Positions 8,212-14,550 of a DNA stretch of 14,550 nucleotides are shown one piece after another. A program made the position numbers and the translations under genes. Position 1 is the first letter of the stretch. Each line of letters opens with the position of its first letter. Location of the stretch: assembly GCA_905479855.1 (NCBI GenBank), contig CAJQOF010000160.1:1-14550 (forward strand). The letters run 5' to 3'. The notes below the pieces were generated by a model that saw only the letters and a list, made by a program, of their open reading frames with translations, was not told the origin of the DNA and ran no database searches. The stretch is from an uncultured Cytophagales bacterium. GTDB lineage: Bacteria > Bacteroidota > Bacteroidia > Cytophagales > Amoebophilaceae.

Positions 8212-8293
8212 TGCGGATGAAGGGACTCGAACCCCCATGCCTTGCGGCGCTAGATCCTAAGTCTAGTGCGTCTACCAATTCCGCCACATCCGC
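8212..8293 (-). tRNA. tRNA-Leu (anticodon UAG)
   Basis: The minus strand folds into a complete 82-nt cloverleaf. The acceptor stem is GCGGATG with CATCCGC and discriminator A. The D-arm contains GGAATTGGTAGAC. The anticodon stem is CTAGA/TCTAG with loop CTTAGGA, so the anticodon is TAG, reading CUA-type leucine codons. There is a long class II variable arm (CGCCGCAAGGCAT) and a T-arm GGGGG-TTCGAGT-CCCTT with two G:U pairs. The 3' CCA is not encoded and must be added by the CCA-adding enzyme. Confidence 0.96.
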
Positions 8294-8356
8294 ATACAAA
8301 AGCGAGGTACAAATTTACACCTTAAAGGGGATTTACCTATACCGAGGTAGTTATTA

Positions 8357-8494
8357 GTTATTAATGGCGTTGTTGCATAATCGGTTTAGCGCCTCTGAGG
8401 GCGCTTTTTTACCGAAGACTTTTTACCATAAAGTGCGTTTAAACGCTAAAAAAGGCGTTTTTATTATTATTTATGCAACGGCGCCGTTATTAAT
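8357..8494. mobile_element. 120-bp MITE with 9-bp target-site duplication (IS5 family, IS903-group-like ends)
   Basis: The element is 8366-8485. Its ends are imperfect 15-bp inverted repeats: GGCGTTGTTGCATAA at 8366-8380 against the complement of TTATGCAACGGCGCC at 8471-8485 (13 of 15 match). It is flanked directly by a perfect 9-bp repeat GTTATTAAT at 8357-8365 and 8486-8494. IS903-group members of the IS5 family have ends beginning GGCTTTGTTG and make 9-bp duplications, so this looks like a non-autonomous derivative mobilised by such a transposase. There is no room for a transposase gene. Inside are a stem-loop at 8381-8415 (GCGCC/GGCGC, then six T) and a 12-bp palindrome centred on GTTTAAAC at 8435-8446. 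The insertion lies between tRNA-Leu and the AAA-ATPase-like gene. Confidence 0.8.
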
Positions 8495-8634
8495 TATCAG
8501 TTACTGGGTTTGTTCGGGCTGTCGTGCGTTGGTGGCGCAGGCGTTGTGGAACAATGTACTAGAGGCGTCTTATGTGGCCATCACCATCAAGGCTGTGGGG
8601 GCGCATTATAGCACAGATAAAGTCCGTGATTATC
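8495..8634. other. Intergenic stretch between MITE and the next promoter; no recognisable gene
   Basis: Together with the MITE this fills the 382-base gap between tRNA-Leu and the AAA-ATPase-like gene. The stretch is fairly G+C-rich for an intergenic region. A plus-strand frame stays open from inside the MITE to 8663, but its translation has no motif I recognise and its start lies in the transposon end, so I do not call a gene. It may be the remnant of an older sequence. Confidence 0.4.
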
Positions 8635-8642
8635 TACCTTTG
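8635..8642 (+). promoter_or_regulatory. Candidate Bacteroidota -7 box for the AAA-ATPase-like gene
   Basis: TACCTTTG fits the Bacteroidota -7 consensus TAnnTTTG exactly and lies 33 bases before the ATG at 8676. The -33 region (about 8607-8615) has no good TTTG, so a dependent or weak promoter is likely. The site lies outside the MITE, 150 bases after its right end. Confidence 0.4.
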
Positions 8643-8675
8643 TCAAGATTATTGCACACCTAAAACCTGCTGACC

Positions 8676-10382
8676 ATGGTTCTAAGAATGCCCATTGGGG
8701 AGAGTAACTTCAAAAAAGTACGTACAAATCTTGCTACGTACGTTGACAAAAGTCTATTCATTCGTGACATCCTTGATAGAGCCGATGCGGTGACGCTGAT
8801 CACCCGGCCACGCCGCTTTGGCAAGACGCTGAACCTCTCCATGCTCAAATACTTTTTCTCTTGCAATGAAGCACACAGTGCGCAGCTATTTGATGGGCTC
8901 AAGATCCGGGAAGCAGGCGAGGAATATTGGCAGCACCAGGGGCAATATCCTGTCGTTCTCATCACGCTCAAAAGCATCAATGGCAAAGACTTTTCTGAAG
9001 CTTACGGCAAGATAGCGGGTTTGGTAGCCAACTGTTATCGTGAATTTAATTACTTGTTCGCTGCAGAAGGGGTACTCGATGAAGATGAAAGAGTATTATT
9101 TAAACGTATTACTAGTAAAATTGCTACACAAGGTGAGGTTGAAAACAGCATCTTGCAGCTAACGCAATGGCTGCAAAAGTACCACAATAAGGATGTAATT
9201 GTACTCCTCGATGAGTACGATGCGCCTATTCATGCAGGCTATTTCAGCGAAGGAAAAGGTTACTACCAAGAAATGGTAGACTTCATGCGTGAGTTTTTGA
9301 GCAATTCGTTAAAGGATAACAACTACCTGCATAAGGGCATTGTAACGGGTATCTTGCGTGTGGCCAAGGAGAGCATCTTTTCTAAGTTCAATAATCCAGG
9401 AGTGTTCACTTTCTTGGATCCTGAATATGCTGAGTACTTTGGCTTCACAGAGCAGGAGGTAGCCGCACTCTTTAGCCAACTAGATGCACCCGTTGACCTC
9501 AACGAAGTAAAAGCATGGTACAATGGCTACTATGTGGAAGACATCGTGCTCTACAACCCTTGGTCTATTATCTCTTGCCTTTCTAGAAAAGGACGCACAG
9601 TGCCCTATTGGATTAACATGTCCGAAAATAAAATTATACAACAGATAATCAAAAGAAACGAAGTGGACTTACAGGAGGATTTTACCGCCCTTATGCAAGG
9701 AAAAGAGATTACTACATTTATCAACCCTTACCTCAACTTTAACGAACTAGAAGAGAATTGTGATGCCGCACTCTCTTTGCTCTACATGTCAGGCTATCTT
9801 AACGCACTGAATCCGAAATATGACGACCTAACAGATGAAATGAACTACACAGTACGTATCCCCAACAAGGAAGTGCGTAGCGTTTACAAACATATCATCT
9901 CTGGTTGGCTATCCGGTAAGCATAAAAGCAAATGGCTTATTGCCTGCTTGGAGGACTTGAAAGCAGGTAGGATGGAGCCCTTTAAAGCAGCATTACAAGA
10001 GATTGCCTACAACATTCTAAGCTGTCACGATGCAGGCGGGCGCACTCCGGAGCAGTTTTATCATGGTTTGCTGCTGGGGCTGGTGCTTTACCTGCACGGG
10101 GAGTATACTATCCGCTCTAACCGCGAAGCGGGCACAGGACGCTATGATATTGCGTTGCTGCCCAAAGACCGTGATAGCCATGCCAGCGGCATCATCTTCG
10201 AACTGAAACGTACGGACAGCAGCGATGAGGCGCTCCTGACGCAAGTGGCCGAAGAGGCGTTACAGCAGATACGAGACAGAGGCTACCAACACATGGCAGA
10301 GGCAGCGCATGTCACCAAGTGGCTGCATCTGGGGGTAGCCTTTTCTGGCAAGGCAGTGCAGATGGTGTATGCCAAAGTCTAG
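8676..10382 (+). CDS. AAA-ATPase-like / PD-(D/E)XK nuclease domain protein (DUF1703 type)
   Basis: The protein has 568 residues. The N-terminal part belongs to the AAA-ATPase-like family: PIGESNFKKVR (6-16), YVDKS (22-26), the modified Walker A TRPRRFGKT (43-51) and Walker B VIVLLDEYDAP (174-184). The C-terminal part fits the PD-(D/E)XK nuclease superfamily: D491 in GRYDIALLP, then E509 and K511 in IIFELKR. Both catalytic regions look intact. Such proteins occur in large paralogous families in Bacteroidota symbionts and gut bacteria; their role is not established, though defence and mobile-element functions have been proposed. M5 is an alternative start close to the conserved PIG. Sampled G+C differs between the ATPase region (9061-9120, 20 of 60) and the nuclease region (10021-10080, 37 of 60), which suggests a mosaic or acquired gene. 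Its neighbours are a MITE and housekeeping tsaE. Confidence 0.88.
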   Translation: MVLRMPIGESNFKKVRTNLATYVDKSLFIRDILDRADAVTLITRPRRFGKTLNLSMLKYFFSCNEAHSAQLFDGLKIREAGEEYWQHQGQYPVVLITLKSINGKDFSEAYGKIAGLVANCYREFNYLFAAEGVLDEDERVLFKRITSKIATQGEVENSILQLTQWLQKYHNKDVIVLLDEYDAPIHAGYFSEGKGYYQEMVDFMREFLSNSLKDNNYLHKGIVTGILRVAKESIFSKFNNPGVFTFLDPEYAEYFGFTEQEVAALFSQLDAPVDLNEVKAWYNGYYVEDIVLYNPWSIISCLSRKGRTVPYWINMSENKIIQQIIKRNEVDLQEDFTALMQGKEITTFINPYLNFNELEENCDAALSLLYMSGYLNALNPKYDDLTDEMNYTVRIPNKEVRSVYKHIISGWLSGKHKSKWLIACLEDLKAGRMEPFKAALQEIAYNILSCHDAGGRTPEQFYHGLLLGLVLYLHGEYTIRSNREAGTGRYDIALLPKDRDSHASGIIFELKRTDSSDEALLTQVAEEALQQIRDRGYQHMAEAAHVTKWLHLGVAFSGKAVQMVYAKV

Positions 10383-10432
10383 CAGACAGCTAACCTCCTC
10401 CAAATTCCTCTTCTGCAAAGCCAACCCACGCC

Positions 10433-10873
10433 ATGAATAGAAACAACCTTACGCTACATAGCACACTAGCAACCTTGCCCACCATTGCACAAACTTTGCT
10501 GCAGCATGCTGGCAGCCACAGGGTATGGCTGCTAGAAGGTGAAATGGGCGCCGGTAAGACCACGCTCATCAGGGCGCTCTGTGCGCAGCTGGGTGTAGAG
10601 GACAATGTGCACAGCCCCACTTTCTCTTTGGTGCACGAATACGCTACCGGCACTGGTGAGGCCATCTATCACTTTGATTTTTACCGTATTGAACACGAGG
10701 AGGAGGCGTTGGCCATGGACTGCACGGCTTACTTCGAGAGCGGTAACTACTGCTTTATCGAATGGCCTATCAAAATCCACAACCTACTCCCCGCCAAGTA
10801 TTGCAGGGTAAATATTACCACACCGTCAGCCTCTCAGCGGATGCTGCAGGTAAGCTTATGGGGCGACCAATAG
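10433..10873 (+). CDS. tsaE: tRNA t6A37 threonylcarbamoyladenosine synthesis ATPase TsaE
   Basis: The protein has 146 residues, the usual length. TsaE is the ATPase that works with the TsaB-TsaD dimer to transfer the threonylcarbamoyl group from threonylcarbamoyl-AMP to A37 of tRNAs reading ANN codons. The motifs seen are the P-loop GEMGAGKT (36-43), SPTFSLVHEY (61-70), HFDFYR (80-85) and FIEWP (108-112), all typical of the family. It begins 50 bases after the AAA-ATPase-like gene, and I see no clear promoter in between, so it may be read from upstream. Its partner tsaB lies 2.6 kb downstream on the same strand. It is followed by rpmH, which has its own promoter. Confidence 0.95.
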   Translation: MNRNNLTLHSTLATLPTIAQTLLQHAGSHRVWLLEGEMGAGKTTLIRALCAQLGVEDNVHSPTFSLVHEYATGTGEAIYHFDFYRIEHEEEALAMDCTAYFESGNYCFIEWPIKIHNLLPAKYCRVNITTPSASQRMLQVSLWGDQ

Positions 10874-10914
10874 CCATCCTTTTGCCTACTATTCCTCTCT
10901 CCTTATAGCATTCG

Positions 10915-10946
10915 CTTGCAAGCAACGCAAAATTTTCGTAGAATTG
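10915..10946 (+). promoter_or_regulatory. Candidate promoter of rpmH
   Basis: CTTG at 10915-10918 and TAGAATTG at 10939-10946 are 20 bases apart. They match the Bacteroidota -33/-7 arrangement (TTTG, TAnnTTTG) with one mismatch in each box. The predicted transcript start is about 20 bases before the rpmH ATG. Confidence 0.5.
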
Positions 10947-10973
10947 TAGTCTTACCCCCAACCCGAAACAGCT

Positions 10974-11132
10974 ATGAAAAGAACATACCAGCCCTCCAAC
11001 AGGAAGCGCAGAAACAAGCACGGATTTAGAGAAAGAATGGCTTCTGCCAACGGAAGGGCCTTGCTTGCTAGGAGAAGAGCCAAAGGAAGAACGAGACTAA
11101 CGGTCTCTGATAAACGGCGGCACAAACACTAA
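10974..11132 (+). CDS. rpmH: 50S ribosomal protein L34
   Basis: The protein has 52 residues starting [18 protein letters not shown] and ending RRHKH. It is strongly basic and matches L34 along its whole length: the KRTYQPS start, the HGFRERM core and the [21 protein letters not shown] region. The RNKHGF segment is typical of Bacteroidota. L34 is a small component of the large ribosomal subunit. The gene has a promoter-like site in front and is followed by rnpA, as in most bacteria. The gap to rnpA is about 200 bases, wider than usual. Confidence 0.97.
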   Translation: MKRTYQPSNRKRRNKHGFRERMASANGRALLARRRAKGRTRLTVSDKRRHKH

Positions 11133-11346
11133 AACAGTGCGGATATTGGCTTACTAACGGCCTACTTTGGCTATTAGACGTGATGCTCCACCTGTTATCT
11201 GCCACTTTTTCTCATTTTTCGTGATGAAAATATTTTGCGTGCAACAGGCCCTCATTGTTACGTTGAACAACTTGGCATCGAACTTAGCTTGTGTAGGTGT
11301 GGTGTGGGCTTGTATGCACGTTTAGCGTTCTCATAAATTCAGCACC

Positions 11347-11727
11347 ATCAAAAAGAGTGAACGCCTAAAAAGCCGCAAGCTAATTGAGAAGCTCTTTAAG
11401 GAAGGGACCACAAAAAGCCTCTTCCCCCTACGTGCAATGCACTTGCCCTACAGCGACTTACCCAACCACCAAGTCTTGTTGGCAGTGCCCAGCAAGAGAA
11501 TAAAGAGTGCCGTTGTTAGGAATAAACTCAAACGCAGAATGCGTGAAGCTTATCGCCTGAATAAACATCTAATAGATGGCCTTGAAGTTCGCCTTGTAAT
11601 AGGGTACGTATACACAGGTCCCAACGAGCCGGCTGACTTTAAAACGGTTCAGGACAGGATCATTACCTCACTTCGCCACTTAAACAGCCATTATGCGCAC
11701 ACTCCTCATGAAACTTCGCCGACATAA
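11347..11727 (+). CDS. rnpA: Ribonuclease P protein component, start codon apparently lost
   Basis: RnpA is the protein subunit of RNase P, which with the RNA subunit removes 5' leaders from tRNA precursors. The body is intact, with the family signature SAVVRNKLKRRMREAYR carrying the RNR core. The frame reads (H)KFSTIKKSERLKSRKLIEKLF from 11332 on, which looks like a Bacteroidota RnpA N-terminus. However, there is no ATG, GTG or TTG between the in-frame stop at 11323-11325 and the internal ATG at 11437, which would give only 96 residues and lose conserved N-terminal sequence. The bases CATAAATTC would read ATG-AAA-TTC with one extra G after AT, so a single-base deletion or a read error is likely. 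I place the start at ATC 11347 (126 residues) as the nearest possible rare start. The 3' end overlaps the protease gene by 35 bases. Confidence 0.85.
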   Translation: MKKSERLKSRKLIEKLFKEGTTKSLFPLRAMHLPYSDLPNHQVLLAVPSKRIKSAVVRNKLKRRMREAYRLNKHLIDGLEVRLVIGYVYTGPNEPADFKTVQDRIITSLRHLNSHYAHTPHETSPT

Positions 11728-13423
11728 AGGGCACTACTCTCTTGCCCTACTATTTCTTCTCATTGGTCTATTGGCAGGGAGCCAACTGCAAGACAACCGT
11801 TTTAAGGTTGGGAAGAATTTAGAAATCTTTGCCAACATCATCAATGCACTAGAAACCCACTATGTGGATGAGATAGACCAGGATATTGTAGTAGAGGCGG
11901 GTATCCGTGGCATGCTGCGCTCGCTGGACCCTTACACAACCTTTATCTCGGAGAAAGAATTAGCGCAATTCCAAACTTTCACCAGTGGGGAGTATGGAGG
12001 TATTGGTGCCATGATAAGTCAAAAGAAGGAGAAAAAAATGGTCCGAGAGCTGTTCCAGGACTGCCCTGCGCACAAAGGGGGCCTACGGGTGGGGGATGAA
12101 TTTCTTAAGGTGAATGACGAAGATGTAACGGGTTATGACCTTGGCCGTGTGAGTAGCTTACTCAAGGGAAAACCAGGCACGCCTGTACGGGTAGCTGTAG
12201 CCAGGCCGGGCGGTAAGGAAACGCCAGAGATTACGCTCATGCGCGAAGAAGTGATGCTGAAGAATGTGCCTTATCAAGGCAAAATTCAACAAGACATTGG
12301 TTACATCAAGCTGACTGGCTTTTCGGGCCATGCAGCCGATGAGGTGAAGGCGGCGCTGGAAAGCCTAAAAAAAGGTGGTGCAAAAAAGCTGATTTTAGAC
12401 TTGCGGGGAAATCCTGGAGGTATATTGGGCGAGGCGATTGCGATCGTGAATCTCTTTATAGAAAAGGGGCAGACGGTGGTGGAGACCAAAGGCAAAAACA
12501 CTGCTATTACCAAAGCTTACACCACAAACGCGCCAGCCTACGATACGGAAATGCCTATGGTTATTCTCATAGATGAGGGGTGCGCCTCTGCTTCTGAGAT
12601 TGTTAGCGGCGTAGTGCAAGACTGTGACCGCGGTGTACTCATTGGCAAGAACACCTTTGGGAAGGGGCTCGTACAGACCATCACTTCTTTGGGCTACAAC
12701 ACACAGCTTAAACTCACCACGGCCAAGTACTACATTCCTAGTGGCCGGTGTATTCAAAAGATCAACTACGATCGAACACCTGAACCCGAAACAGCTGCTG
12801 CTACACCAACAACTGACGATGAGGCGCTAACATCTAAAGCGGCTGAAGAAGAAGTATTCAAAACCCAAGCGGGGCGTATTGTGCAGAATGGGGATGGAAT
12901 TACGCCAGATATTATAGTGGAACAGAAAACCTTAGCGCCCATTACCATAAGCCTGATAGCGCATGATTTAATCTTCGACTATGCTACGCTTTTTCAAACA
13001 AAGCATAAGCACATTGCACCCGCTGCTGACTTTGTTGTTACCGAGGCGCAGTATAGAGACTTTATCGCTTTCCTCAAGGACCAAGAATATACCTATGGCT
13101 TAGCGCTAAGCCTTGATTGGTTAATGGAGCAAGCGGAGGGGGCGCACTACACGGAGGACATCAAGCAGAAGATTACGCTGCTGAAAGAGCAAATACAGTG
13201 CAAGAAGCAAGAAGACTTAAGGAAGTACGCGAAAGAAATCAAGCGGCGGTTGCAAGAAACCATTGTTGGCCGTTACTATTTCCAAGCAGGTTCCGTGGCT
13301 GCTACGCTACACCATGACCAGAGTGTGCAGAAGGCGTGCAGGCTACTGCAAAATATGGACCAGTACTATGCGCTCCTAAAAGCCCCTATGGCTCCAGAAG
13401 CAGCAGTAACCGCCAGCCACTGA
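11693..13423 (+). CDS. S41 family C-terminal processing peptidase (CtpA/Prc type)
   Basis: The protein has 576 residues. It is a periplasmic serine protease that cuts proteins near their C-termini. An N-terminal hydrophobic segment (15-30) acts as a signal or membrane anchor. A PDZ domain spans about 85-175, with YGGIGAMI and the substrate-groove region GGLRVGDEFLKVN. The peptidase core has IGYIKLTGF (202-210) and LDLRGNPGG (235-243). The catalytic dyad is S299 in EGCASASE and K324 in NTFGKGLVQ, with the usual spacing of 25. A polar, alanine/threonine/glutamate-rich stretch (363-390) precedes GRIVQNGDGITPDIIVE. The C-terminal helical extension (about 420-560) is common in Bacteroidota forms. 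It overlaps the end of rnpA by 35 bases, so the two are probably translationally coupled; M6 (11708) is an alternative start. Confidence 0.93.
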   Translation: MRTLLMKLRRHKGHYSLALLFLLIGLLAGSQLQDNRFKVGKNLEIFANIINALETHYVDEIDQDIVVEAGIRGMLRSLDPYTTFISEKELAQFQTFTSGEYGGIGAMISQKKEKKMVRELFQDCPAHKGGLRVGDEFLKVNDEDVTGYDLGRVSSLLKGKPGTPVRVAVARPGGKETPEITLMREEVMLKNVPYQGKIQQDIGYIKLTGFSGHAADEVKAALESLKKGGAKKLILDLRGNPGGILGEAIAIVNLFIEKGQTVVETKGKNTAITKAYTTNAPAYDTEMPMVILIDEGCASASEIVSGVVQDCDRGVLIGKNTFGKGLVQTITSLGYNTQLKLTTAKYYIPSGRCIQKINYDRTPEPETAAATPTTDDEALTSKAAEEEVFKTQAGRIVQNGDGITPDIIVEQKTLAPITISLIAHDLIFDYATLFQTKHKHIAPAADFVVTEAQYRDFIAFLKDQEYTYGLALSLDWLMEQAEGAHYTEDIKQKITLLKEQIQCKKQEDLRKYAKEIKRRLQETIVGRYYFQAGSVAATLHHDQSVQKACRLLQNMDQYYALLKAPMAPEAAVTASH

Positions 13424-13447
13424 CGTTACCCACGTATACCCCCCTTT

Positions 13448-14131
13448 ATGCCCCTTATTATAAGCATAGAAACAGCCACCAAAGTTTGTTCTGTAGCCCT
13501 CCATGCCGATGGCCAGCTCATGGCCACCCAGTCCCTGCACGTAGAGAAATCACATGCCGAATCACTGCTCGGCACCATTGACCACCTGCTCGCTATCACC
13601 CACTACAGCGCCAAGGATTTAAGGGCAGTAGCCCTCTCCAGCGGCCCTGGCTCCTATACCGGGTTGCGAATTGGCACCTCTGCAGCAAAGGGGCTCTGTT
13701 ATGCTTTAGAGATCCCCCTCATTGCCGTAAATACCCTGGAGGCAATGGCGCACGGCGTGCAGCCCTACAATACGAACCAGGCGCTACTGTGCCCCATGAT
13801 TGATGCGCGAAGAATGGAGGTGTACTGCTTAGTTGCAGATGCACAAGGCAACATCTTGGTCCCCTCTCATCCGCAGATCATTGACCAGGACAGCTTTCAA
13901 CCAGAATGCTCCAAGTCACCCATGCTTTTCTTTGGTGACGGTGCCGAAAAGTGCAAGCCCCTGCTGGCGCACGAAAGTCATGCGTTATTTATCGACGGTA
14001 TCTATCCTACTGCGCGTTATATAGGGGCACTGGCGTATGAAAAGTTCCAGCAAGATGATTTTGAGGATTTGGCGCAATTTACCCCCTTATATCTCAAGCC
14101 GTTTCAGGGCAAGCGCATCGAAAACCAGTAG
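13448..14131 (+). CDS. tsaB: tRNA t6A37 synthesis protein TsaB
   Basis: The protein has 227 residues. TsaB is the inactive ASKHA-fold partner that pairs with TsaD in the bacterial t6A complex and needs TsaE. The motifs are ISIETATKVCSVAL (5-18) at the N-terminus, EKSHAESLL (33-41) and SGPGSYTGLRIG (65-76), the family hallmark, followed by AAKGLCYAL. The first position of the common IDTS motif is E here. It starts 24 bases after the S41 protease stop and probably belongs to the same transcript as rnpA and the protease. It converges with lepB, leaving 26 bases without a visible terminator. Confidence 0.95.
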   Translation: MPLIISIETATKVCSVALHADGQLMATQSLHVEKSHAESLLGTIDHLLAITHYSAKDLRAVALSSGPGSYTGLRIGTSAAKGLCYALEIPLIAVNTLEAMAHGVQPYNTNQALLCPMIDARRMEVYCLVADAQGNILVPSHPQIIDQDSFQPECSKSPMLFFGDGAEKCKPLLAHESHALFIDGIYPTARYIGALAYEKFQQDDFEDLAQFTPLYLKPFQGKRIENQ

Positions 14132-14157
14132 TTGTGTGGGCTATAAGGGCGCAAAGG

Positions 14158-14550
14158 TTATCCAACGTACCGGAACATGCGATCCCAACGAATTTTGCTC
14201 AAAAACCATCGGTTAGGATCTAGCGAGAACATTACAACAACAGCCTTCCCTACAATATGGTCCTGGGGCACAAAACCCCAGAAGCGGCTGTCCTCCGAAT
14301 TGTGCCGGTTATCCCCCATCATAAAGTAATAATCTTGGCGAAAGGTATACTCCGCCACTTGCTGGCCCCCAATCCATAGTTGCTCCTTATCGATCTGCAC
14401 ATCTTCGTGGCCCTCGTGGTAGGTAATCACGTGCTCGTACTGGGCCAACGTGGTGGCATTGATAGCCACAGTCATTCCCCTGGCAGGCACAGTAAGCGGG
14501 CCAAAGTAGTCCGCATTCCAGGGAAGTGCTGCGCTGCTCTGGCACATCTG
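14158..14550 (-). CDS. lepB: Signal peptidase I, C-terminal part (partial, runs off window end)
   Basis: About 130 residues are present, and the frame stays open to the window edge, so the start lies outside. Signal peptidase I is a membrane-anchored Ser/Lys protease that removes signal peptides from exported proteins. FMMGDNRHNSEDSRFWGFVP is the strongly conserved S26 box E, and GPLTVPARGMTV upstream is a further conserved strand. The following DHIVGKAVVVMFSLDP is typical of LepB near its end, and the protein finishes in the basic sequence KIRWDRMFRYVG. The catalytic Ser and Lys regions are not in the window. The distance between the two conserved parts suggests the insertion common in Bacteroidota enzymes. 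Confidence 0.93.
   Translation of the reverse strand, partial: QMCQSSAALPWNADYFGPLTVPARGMTVAINATTLAQYEHVITYHEGHEDVQIDKEQLWIGGQQVAEYTFRQDYYFMMGDNRHNSEDSRFWGFVPQDHIVGKAVVVMFSLDPNRWFLSKIRWDRMFRYVG

Noticed and set aside
8364..8663. Open frame of 99 codons on the plus strand starting MALLHN
   Set aside because: Its start lies in the inverted end of the MITE and it runs across the element and its target duplication. There is no recognisable domain, so it is an accidental frame.
1..14550. CRISPR array or phage gene cluster
   Set aside because: No regularly spaced repeats and no phage structural, integrase or cas genes were seen; apart from the MITE and the AAA-ATPase-like gene the genes are of chromosomal type.

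Overview
The window looks like the genome of a Bacteroidota bacterium, probably an obligate intracellular or host-associated member of the Amoebophilaceae/Cytophagales (relatives of Amoebophilus and Cardinium). The reasons are: the L34 protein carries the Bacteroidota-type RNKHGF segment; rnpA is followed by an S41 C-terminal processing protease; trigger factor has the long, PPIase-poor Bacteroidota form; promoter-like sites fit the TTTG-N19/20-TAnnTTTG Bacteroidota pattern; few starts have Shine-Dalgarno sites; and there is an AAA-ATPase-like/PD-(D/E)XK protein of the kind that is expanded in these symbionts. The genus is an inference. Base composition is uneven, with 60-base samples ranging from about one third to over 60% G+C, and it changes within single genes.

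Left part (1-3811): the last codons of a sodium:solute symporter gene, then 16 bases later a tandem paralogue. This paralogue continues past the symporter into a second membrane domain, a decayed histidine-kinase-like core and a complete SpoT/RelA-type (p)ppGpp hydrolase HD domain (1169 residues). This transporter-to-alarmone-hydrolase fusion is the most unusual protein here. Next (3812-4618) comes an exported outer-membrane beta-barrel protein, closed by a very strong bidirectional terminator that also serves the convergent clpX.

Middle part (4711-8293, all minus strand): tRNA-Leu(UAG), then tig, clpP and clpX in the classic order. Trigger factor acts on nascent chains, and ClpXP degrades tagged or misfolded proteins. 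At 8357-8494 lies a 120-bp miniature transposable element (MITE) with 15-bp inverted ends and a perfect 9-bp target duplication, resembling the IS903 group of the IS5 family. It sits upstream of the AAA-ATPase-like/PD-(D/E)XK gene (8676-10382).

Right part (10433-14550): tsaE, rpmH, rnpA, a CtpA-type S41 protease, tsaB (all plus), then the C-terminal part of signal peptidase I (lepB, minus) running off the window. TsaE and TsaB belong to the tRNA t6A-synthesis complex. rpmH is a 52-codon gene with its own promoter. rnpA has an intact body but no ATG, GTG or TTG at the expected start; one missing base would explain this. rnpA overlaps the protease gene by 35 bases, and tsaB follows 24 bases after the protease, so these three probably form one operon.
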